From: Ottelia alismoides
Lineage: Eukaryota; Streptophyta; Magnoliopsida; Alismatales; Hydrocharitaceae
Assembly (NCBI GenBank): GCA_037367405.1
Contig: JAZKJV010010762.1
Span: forward strand, 248,001 to 312,000
Direction: 5' to 3'
Length of the DNA stretch: 64,000 nt
Below are positions 48,201-57,200 of the stretch, piece after piece (within the stretch, counting starts at the first letter, position 1; every line of letters starts with the position of its first letter). A program made the position numbers and the translations under genes. A model generated the notes under the pieces. It was given only the letters and a program-made list of their open reading frames with translations. It searched no databases and had not been told where the DNA came from.

Positions 48201-51200
48201 ATCTCACCCCTCCTATAAAGGGAATGGTAGTCATTTGTTAAGGGACAGTTGAAGTTGAAATCAAATTAAGATTTATCTCATCTCTCTCCCTCCTTCTCCC
48301 TCTATGCAATATCCGTGGTTCTTATCCAAAATCTCTCGTATCCGACGAGCCTTCTCTCCTCTCTCCTCCGATTTCTTCTCTACTAAATTTTTTTCGTCGT
48401 TGCAAATTCCCAATTTGCATAAAAAATATGCTAGATCATATATCATCTTGTAGAATCCATATTAAGGTGGACCTCATGTGAGCTACGAGATTCGGGGATT
48501 CCATTGGGACTGTTGAGAAAATAGAAAGAGTTATTTATTCCAAGAACCATAGGCTCTCTTATATAGGAGAGTAGCTTATGGGTAAATTACATAAGACAAT
48601 TATAAGTAAAGAGAAATAAGAAATAGTACAGGAAACAGGAATAAATAACATAACATAAATATATCTCTACACTCCTCCTCAAGATGGAGCATAGATGTCA
48701 ATCATGCTCAGCTTGGACGAGCACTTCTTAAAAGTTCCTCTAAGTAAGGCCTTGGTGAAGATATTTGCAGTCTAGTCCCCTGAGCTAACATGAGATGTGG
48801 AAATAAAACCCATATAAATCATATCTTGTATATAGTGGCAATCACCTCGATGTGCTTGGTGCGTTCATAAAATGCTGGATTATTTGCAATAAATATAGCA
48901 GCCTGATTGTCACATTCCAGTACCATAGGAAGGGGAACCTCTATATATATCTGTAAGAACAGCTCGAATCCACATCATTTCTGTACTAACTTGGGCCATA
49001 GCCCTATATTCAGACTCAGCACTAGATCTGGCTACAACAGTTTGCTTCTTGCTCCTTTATGAGACAAGAGAATTTCCAACATATACAGTAAATCCAGTGG
49101 TGGACTTTTTATCCTTTGGACACCCTGCATAATCTGCATCTACGCATGTTGAGATGGTGACCTCCTTACCTTTTCTAAACAGTATACCTGCACCTAGAGA
49201 TGATTTAAGATACCTGAGTATCATTTGTATAGCATCCATATGAACCTGACGCCGTTGTTCCATGAACTGGATCACCCGACTAACAGCAAAAGAAATATCG
49301 GATCGGGTCCAGTAATGGTAACATACAGAAGCTTTCACCAGCTCTCTGTATCTCCTCCTATCAACCTCATCAGTATCATCATCATGTAGTTTCATGCTTG
49401 GATCCATGGGTGTGGTGGCAGGTCGACATCCAAGCATTCCCGTGTCACTTAGCAAATCAGTGACATATTTCTTCTGGGTCATCACAAGCCCGTGTTGATT
49501 TATGGCAAACTCCAGTCCCAAAAAGTATCTAAGAGTTCCAAGATCCTTAGTGACAAATTCATGACCCAGAAGTTCTTTCGCCCCTTGATTCCTTGTATGT
49601 CATCTCCTGTAATAAGAATATCATCAACATACACCATAATAGCAATCATACCTCTGGATGTTTTTTGTATAAAGAGGGAATGATCTGCATTCGAGCGTTT
49701 GTACCCCTGTTTCTCAACAAGTCCGAAAGCTTCTGGAACCACACTCTAGGGCTCTGCTTAAGGCCATAGATCGCCTTGTGAAGTCTACACACCTGTGAAC
49801 ACTCCCTCTCAACAGCAAACCTAGGTGGTTGTTACATGTAGACTTCCTCTTGAAGATCACTATACAGAAATGCATTCTTGACATCTAACTGAAACAACGG
49901 CCATCACGAACCACAGCAACAGAGAGAAGAATCTGTAAAGTGGAATGACAAGCAACTGGTGAGAATGTGTCAAGATAATCCACCCCGTATGTCTGAGTAA
50001 ACCCTCATGCAACCAGGCATGTCTTATACTTGTTGATGCTACCATCTGCATTTTGCTTAACTGTAAACACCCATTTACAACTTACTGTAGACATCCCAGT
50101 AGGAGCTGGGACGAGGCTCCAAGTGCCTCTCGACTGAAGAGCAGCCATCTCTTCTTCCATAGCCAAACACCACTGACTGCCCTTCAGTGCCTCTTGATAA
50201 TTCCGTGGGATGACCACGGATGATACTGCAACTGCAAAATTCCTGAAATCACCAGTCAAGCGATTAAAGGAGCCCATGGATGCTATAGGGTAAGATGCAC
50301 AACTACGCTTCTATTTCAGAAGCGCAATAAGTAGGTCCAAATCTGCAGCCTCCACATATGTTCCCTGTAAAGAATCCTGCTCAGGTAGACCATTAGACCC
50401 ATTATTAGAAACTGTGTTATCAGAACATACCTCATGTGTGTTAGATGATGAGCGGTGACTATGAGCAGAAGCAGGCCGACGGGTATAGTGGTCTGGTATG
50501 GTGGAACTGGGCCGTTATAGTATGTGGAGGTGGCGCAGGTAGTGGTGATGGTGGTGGTGGGGAAGGAGATGGTGGCGGCGCAGGAGGTGGTGGTGGTGGA
50601 GATGCAGTAGGTAATGGTGGTGGTGGTGACATGTATATATCATTATCAGTGTCTGAAGACGTCAACCGATCACCTGTAGGAGAAAAGTACATCACGGACT
50701 CGAAAAAGGTGACATCAGCACTAACGTAATACTTCCTGAGCATTGGGTCATAACACATGTACCCTTTCTGTGTATAGAATACCCAACAAAGACACACTTG
50801 ACAGCTCTAGGAGAGAGCTTGTCAATACCTGAAGACAACTGGTGGATGAAGGTGACTGAGCTAAAAACACGAGTGAGTGAGAACAATTTCGTTTCAGGAA
50901 AGGCAAGAGAGAAAGGAATTTTCTCACCCAAGACTGACGAGGGCATGCGATTAAGAAGATAGCATGCCGCTAGAACAGCATCGCCCCAAAAAGAATGAGG
51001 AGCGCGACTCTAAATGAGAAGTGTCCTAGTAATATCAAGCAAATGACGATGTTTCCTTTCTGCGATACCATTTTGTTGGAAAGTTAGGCACATGATGTTT
51101 GATGAATAATTCCCTTAGTTAAAAATAATTGGAGAGAAAATGAGTACAAAATTCCAAGGCATTATTAGTTCTCACGATTTTCACAGAAGCATAAAAAAGA

Positions 51201-54200
51201 TTTTGTACTTCGGTTTAGAAATTTTTGATAACATCTCCACCTTCAGATTTATTCTTTAATAAAAAAACCAAAGACATACGAGAGAAATCATCAACATCAA
51301 CTAGATAAAACATGTGCCCTTGGTGATCAGGAACACGACTAGGACCCCAATATCTGTATGAAACTGCTCAAAATTGGAGCTACTGCTCCGACTCCGACGG
51401 CAGGGAAAGGTAGAGCGATGATGCTTTCCCAAATGACATGCCTCACATTGAAGGGATGTGTGAGGCGAAATATGAGACAGATACGATACAATTTCTGGAG
51501 CGGGAGATGACCAAAGCGCATGTGCCACATAAATGTTGAGACAGGTCCAGCAAATAGAGAGGAGATTCTAGCATAGGGAGTTCGAACAAGGCGATGGAGA
51601 CTGTCCTACTCACGGCCACACCCAATCATCTTGCTCGTAAGGATGTCCTGAAAAATAAGAGAGGATGGGTCAAAAATAGCTCGACAATGTAAGGCCTTCG
51701 TAATCTGGCTAATAGACAACAAGAAATCAGGTGCATGCAACACATTCTGTAGATGCATAGAGAGAGTCAAGTTAATCTCCCCATGTCCAATAAATTGGGG
51801 AATGAGTCCCATCTGCAATAACCACAGTTCATCCGGGAGGAACCTGTCTGTAGTCTGTAAGTTGACCCATGTCTCCACACAAATGATGTGTGGCACCAGA
51901 GTCCATAATCCATTCTATAGCATCAGATCCACTACTAGTAGTGAGTGCATAAGTATTACCTGAGGTACTGGAGGAGGTTGAAGCAGCTACATCTGAATGA
52001 CTCCCAGGGGCCGACGAAGACATCACAGAACCAGAAGGAGGTATAATGCCCATCAATCGTGCTACCAGATCCTCAAAACGTTGATCCAAAGAGGAAGCAG
52101 CTGGGGACTCAATCTGTTCAGCCACTCGAGCAGAGGCATAGAATCCATGCTTGGAGTAGCATGTATCCTTTGTATATCCAGGACGATGGCAGAAAATACA
52201 TGGCTGATGAACATGATCTCCTTTGCCCCTGGGTCCGCGACCACGAAACAGAGAAGATCCTCCTCGACCTCGGGAAGCCGCTATTGTTGAGGACGTCTGA
52301 CTGGCGGTAGAAGATGGAACAGTAATCTGACTGAGTCTGCGGAAGGCTTCCTCCATGGGAGGAATAGTGGAGTCTGCCAAAATCTGGGAACGGACCGCTT
52401 CATATTCAGGATCTAGGGCTGCCAGGAATACACCGACCATGGTGGCATCCCTATAGGTCTTCTACTGCTCAGGAGCAGATGTGAGAGGCATGAAGCTATA
52501 GAGCTTCTCGAACATCCCACGCAAGGATGTATACAGCGAGTGGAGAGGACGTCCATTCTGCTTGATAGTGAAGATATCATGTTGAAGTTGCATAATCTTT
52601 GTCTCATTCTTTGCCTGTGAATAAGTCGCAGCGAGAATATCCCGCATAGCATTGGTTGAAGGCTGATGGAGTATATCATTGGCGATCTCTATTGCCAATG
52701 TGCCTGAAAGCCAAACCTTGGCATATGCATCATCCGCCTCCCATGAGGCGTTAATCTCCGTCTTCTCAGCCGGCTCTTCCTCGATAAGAATATGTTTCTT
52801 ACATGTAGACTACATCATACTCATGAACTGCATAGCCCACAGTTCATAGTTTGACCCATCCATATTTACTATAGGCGCAGGACCTCTGAAGGCGCATGTG
52901 GAAGGAACATCAACCTTGCTTTCTGACATAATGACTGACGAAGACTAGGATTGAAAACTAGGCAAATGTTTGTCTACACTGATATAGGGAGACTTGGTTG
53001 CATATGTAGACTTATGCAACCAATCTCATCAAGGGAGAAGGCTCGACAGTGGCTTCCCTCTTAAAAGGGAAGGAGTGGCGACACCTTTTGAGCAAGTAGG
53101 TGCAGCCAGTCAGAGAGAAAGGGCTCGCGAGTGCCTAGCAGGGCCTGGCGGGGGTTGTGAGGGCCTAGCAGGGCCATGTGGCGACAGGGGGATGGTCCGC
53201 GAGGGCCTAGCAGGGCCTGGCGGAGGCCATGAGGCTGCCTCGCAAACTGGCGAAGGGAGTACGGAGGCCCACGAGTGGAGGCGTGAGAGCTGGGTGGATG
53301 TGGAGGCCCGTCGGGGTTGGGCAGAGATCCGCCGGTGCTGGAGATCCGTCGGGGCTAGGCGGAGGCCCGTCGGGGCTGGGCGGCGTAAGCCCTAGGCGGC
53401 GCGCGAGGAAAAGAGGCTTTAGATGGGGCTTAGGGTTAGGGTTTCGGTACGAGAGCTCCAATCTAGGACCGCCGCTCTGATACCATGTTGGGAAAATAGA
53501 AAGAGTTGTTTACTACAAGAACCCTAGGCTCTCTTATATAGGAGAGTATCCTATAGGTAAACTACATAAGATAATCATAAGTAAAGAGAATTAAGAAACA
53601 GGAAACAGAAAATAAATAACGTAACATAAATATATCTCTACAGGGACTAATGACACCGAATTCTCTAGCAATAGATTCAAGTCTTTGGCTCTCATATGAA
53701 CCGGATCTTTCTCTGATTTCTATGTTTAAAATGCGCCAGGAGGGCTCTTATAGATCCTTATTGGGGTGGACTCCATATGTGCTATGGGAATTTGGGATAC
53801 CATTAGAACCAATGGCGTCATCTCCTTTAGTGATATTGTGATAGATTCAAGTCTTTGGCTCTTGTATGGGTCATATGGTTGGCTCAGTATGGTTTTCTGA
53901 CATGAGAGATTTTATTTTTGAGAACACGCTAGATCATGCAATGACTTTTATAGAATCCTGGAACTTGTAACTTTTCAGTTAGTTTTGTGAATACATAGTG
54001 GTGGGCATGAGCTATTCTGGGTGCTCACCCATTTTTACCTGAAAAACCTTACAACAATCCATATGTTTCTAGTTGCAGCATCATTATGTATACCTTGGAG
54101 CCAACCCACCACTTTGGTTAGATGACCTACTAATGATCTGTTGCTAGCGATTGCAAAAGGCACAATAGTCATCAAGATCTTGGTTGTATTAAATTTCTCA

Positions 54201-57200
54201 ATAATGCAATATCATTGTTGAAAAATAAAAAAGAGATCAGCATGACATAGAAGAATGCCAAAACTTGGGTGCTTCAAGATGACTACTCTACTCCACGAGA
54301 TGACCCTCAAGAGTCTGATTCTTCTATTAATTCTTCTCAGTGAATCCTATAGTACACGCCATTATACATATAAGCACCGGTTACATATAACCTGTACATT
54401 TTATTGAATATATATAGCTTGAGTGTGCGCCACTAAGGGTGCTTATCATTTTTACCTCTAAATACCTTGCAATGATGCATATGCTTTTTCAATAGCATCA
54501 TCAACACATATATCTTGCAAACAACCCACCACTCGGGCTAGATTGTAGCACTCCAAACATAGTACCACATCTAGTAATTACAAAGTGTGGTACAGCTTAT
54601 ATGTAGTGGGGGCTACTACTAGACAACTTGGGCTTAAGCACTTCAGATTGTGGTCAAGAGCTAAATTAGGGCCCAAGCCCAACAAGTTGTATGGGCCAGT
54701 AATCTCAAAAACTTGTTGGGTTCTAGAGCCCGAGACATTACAGATGGTATCAGAGCAGATTCTCTCTAATAGTGGAAAGGGATACCTAAGGAGCCACCCC
54801 TACCACAGATTTAGGAGGAAAGGACTCCCTAAGAGGTGAAGCTGCCAGTGTTACTGGGAATAGGCCATGGTCCACTGCGCAATGAGGATGTTGTAAATAA
54901 GTGGGGGTTATTGTAGCGTCCCAAACATAGTACCACGTCTAGCAATCACAAAGTGTGGATAATTTATAAGTAGGGGGGGTTACTGCTAGACAACTTGGGC
55001 TTATGTATTTTGGTTTGTGGTCAAGGGCTCCATTTGGGCCCAAGCCCAACAAGTTGTACGGGCCAATAAAAAGGCATAATAGTTGTCAAGACCTCAGTTT
55101 AAATTTATCAACAATGTAATGTCGTTGTTGAAAAATAAATAGAGAAAAGCACGATATAGGAGAATGTCAAGATTTGTGTGATTTAAGATGACCCAATGAA
55201 TTGTTTTACTCCAAGGGAGAACCCTTAAGGATTTGATTCTCCTATTATTTCTTCTCGATGAATCCTATATGTGCAGCACTATATATAGGCTTCACCCACA
55301 TAGAACATTTCTTAATATGTGTAGTGGGACTAAACATAATACATAATACATCATACAACATAATAGATGGATCTTGACAATCAATTACATGATTAACTAA
55401 GCCTTTACTTTATCAACATTCCACCTCAAGCTAAAGCATCATCTTCAGCTTGTACAAAACTCACTTACAAAAATTAAATACATGATAATATAAACCACCT
55501 CGATTCAATGTAAACTTCTCTTGTTGATGATGACAATGATTTAGCTTGGGTTAAGCTGTAGAATAGGATGAAATAGTTAACTAGAGACGGGAATTGATGA
55601 ACTACTGAAAATTTAAGTAGAATTAAAGACTTTTGTTCTCTACATTTACATCGTTCAGGATCACTGAGCATTGCAATGAGTTTCTACTACATAGAAAATG
55701 CGATTTCTAGCTCATGATTTTCCTTCTTTGTGGAATACAAATCTATGGTGATGTTCACCTAGAATCAGCTTAATAAAATCAACAACTAGAGGTATTAGAT
55801 AAGGGAGCGCGGAGAGGAGAATAGATAAGTGGGGAAAGGGGATGAAAGGATAGGAGAACTGAGGGGAGAAAAGGATAGGCTACAGGTTAGTTTTGGAGAG
55901 AGGTGAAGGCGTCAGAAAAACCCTTGAATGGAGGGCATGAGAGAGAGATCCACCAAAAAAGAGAACCGCAAATGTAGGGATGGTGGTGGGTGGATGGTGA
56001 TTTGTGGAAATCATCATGGACAGATTGGCGGTGGGGTAATCAAAGCTCTTTTGCTCTTGAATCAGTGTTTCCAGTATGGAGAACCAGGTCACAAGGCTTC
56101 CCTCTGTAGGGGTGGCATCCGATGCCAGGACTATAGTCATTGGCTTCTAGAGTGGCAACTCGAAATGTTTGGCAAGTTCATGCTGGAAGATCAGGTGCTA
56201 ATTGTGATTTGAAGACTATTGATGAAGCTTAGTCGGGCCTTCGTGGTGTATGTTGATTGGGTGGGTATGTTGGACCTCCAGAACCATTTGCGGTGAAGAC
56301 TGTTGTTAATTATGTTGGACTAGACACGAGTGGTTTTATAATTTTATTATCGATGAGTGTCATCCTAATCTCGATGCTAAGGAGGTGGTGAAACATTGCC
56401 TAATGGTGACTTGTCGAGTTTCAATGGGGATATCTTGCCACTTGAGGTATATGTGGTTTATGTGAGAGGTCTCTCGGTGGATGAAACAAAGCGACTATTG
56501 GATGGTTCGTGAAGGCATTGTGTCGCGTCGAGCTTGTTTCACAGATGTTACATCAGTGAGTCTCCATCAATGCTTTTTTCGTGCTGAAGATAAAATCAAT
56601 TCATTCCAATAGACGTTGTCAGAGCTTCGAGAGAATGTGAAGGTAATCTCGGATGCTCTCTCATCGAGAACACCCTCGGATGTTGCAGTTGCAATCATTG
56701 GTCAGTCAACCATCCTCCGTAAGGATGCCTTTCATCGGGTTGGTCGATCATTCTCCGTGCTCCACATAATGGAAGTTTTGTGTGGCATGCCGACTGAGTA
56801 AATAGCTAAGAAGATTGACAAAGAAGGCACTAATTAGGAGTTGTTGCAAGCTCAGGACATTACTTCAGTAACCTTGCAAACCACCGGAAGAGCTTTGACG
56901 ATTTATGCAGCCTTCGTTTTTAGATGCAACGGCGGAGGTCCAAGTGGACTATTAAATGGAGATTGATCCACATGGCAGTTGCAATTTGCAAAACTTCCAA
57001 GTGAACCATTAAATGGAGATTGATTCACATGGTGACATGTTGGTTGCAATTTTGCAAAATCAGTGGAGGAATATCCCCTTCGGGACCCTTCGATTTTTCT
57101 TGTCAAAACCTTAAGGGATTTGTTTGAAAAGCATCTGCTGAGGTGAAGTCGACGGATTGTCTCAAATTCTTCAGTGGTCTTGAATCTTTGGTGGGCTCGG

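Larger units (their letters stand above)
40734..48420 (+). mobile_element. LTR-like non-coding element hosting Copia-D
   Basis: Direct repeats of about 365-375 bp, 40734-41097 and 47935-48308, both start TGATGCAGCG and carry a TATA-like tcctata(taaa)ggg and a matching CT-rich end. They are roughly 85% alike by eye. The interior (41098-41211 and 46582-47934) lacks retroelement proteins. The exact right end is unclear: 112 bases follow the recognisable repeat before the array resumes at 48421, and aaaat occurs on both sides. An old non-autonomous LTR element is the best fit. Confidence 0.5.
48511..53642 (-). mobile_element. Copia-E, Ty1/Copia element
   Basis: LTRs at 48511-48671 and 53486-53642 and a perfect target duplication GGGAC (48506-48510, 53643-53647). 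The LTRs differ at roughly 13-15 sites plus an indel (about 9%). Gag is at the right and RNase H at the left. Multiple frame disruptions. It is inserted in the L1-derived tandem array. Confidence 0.92.
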
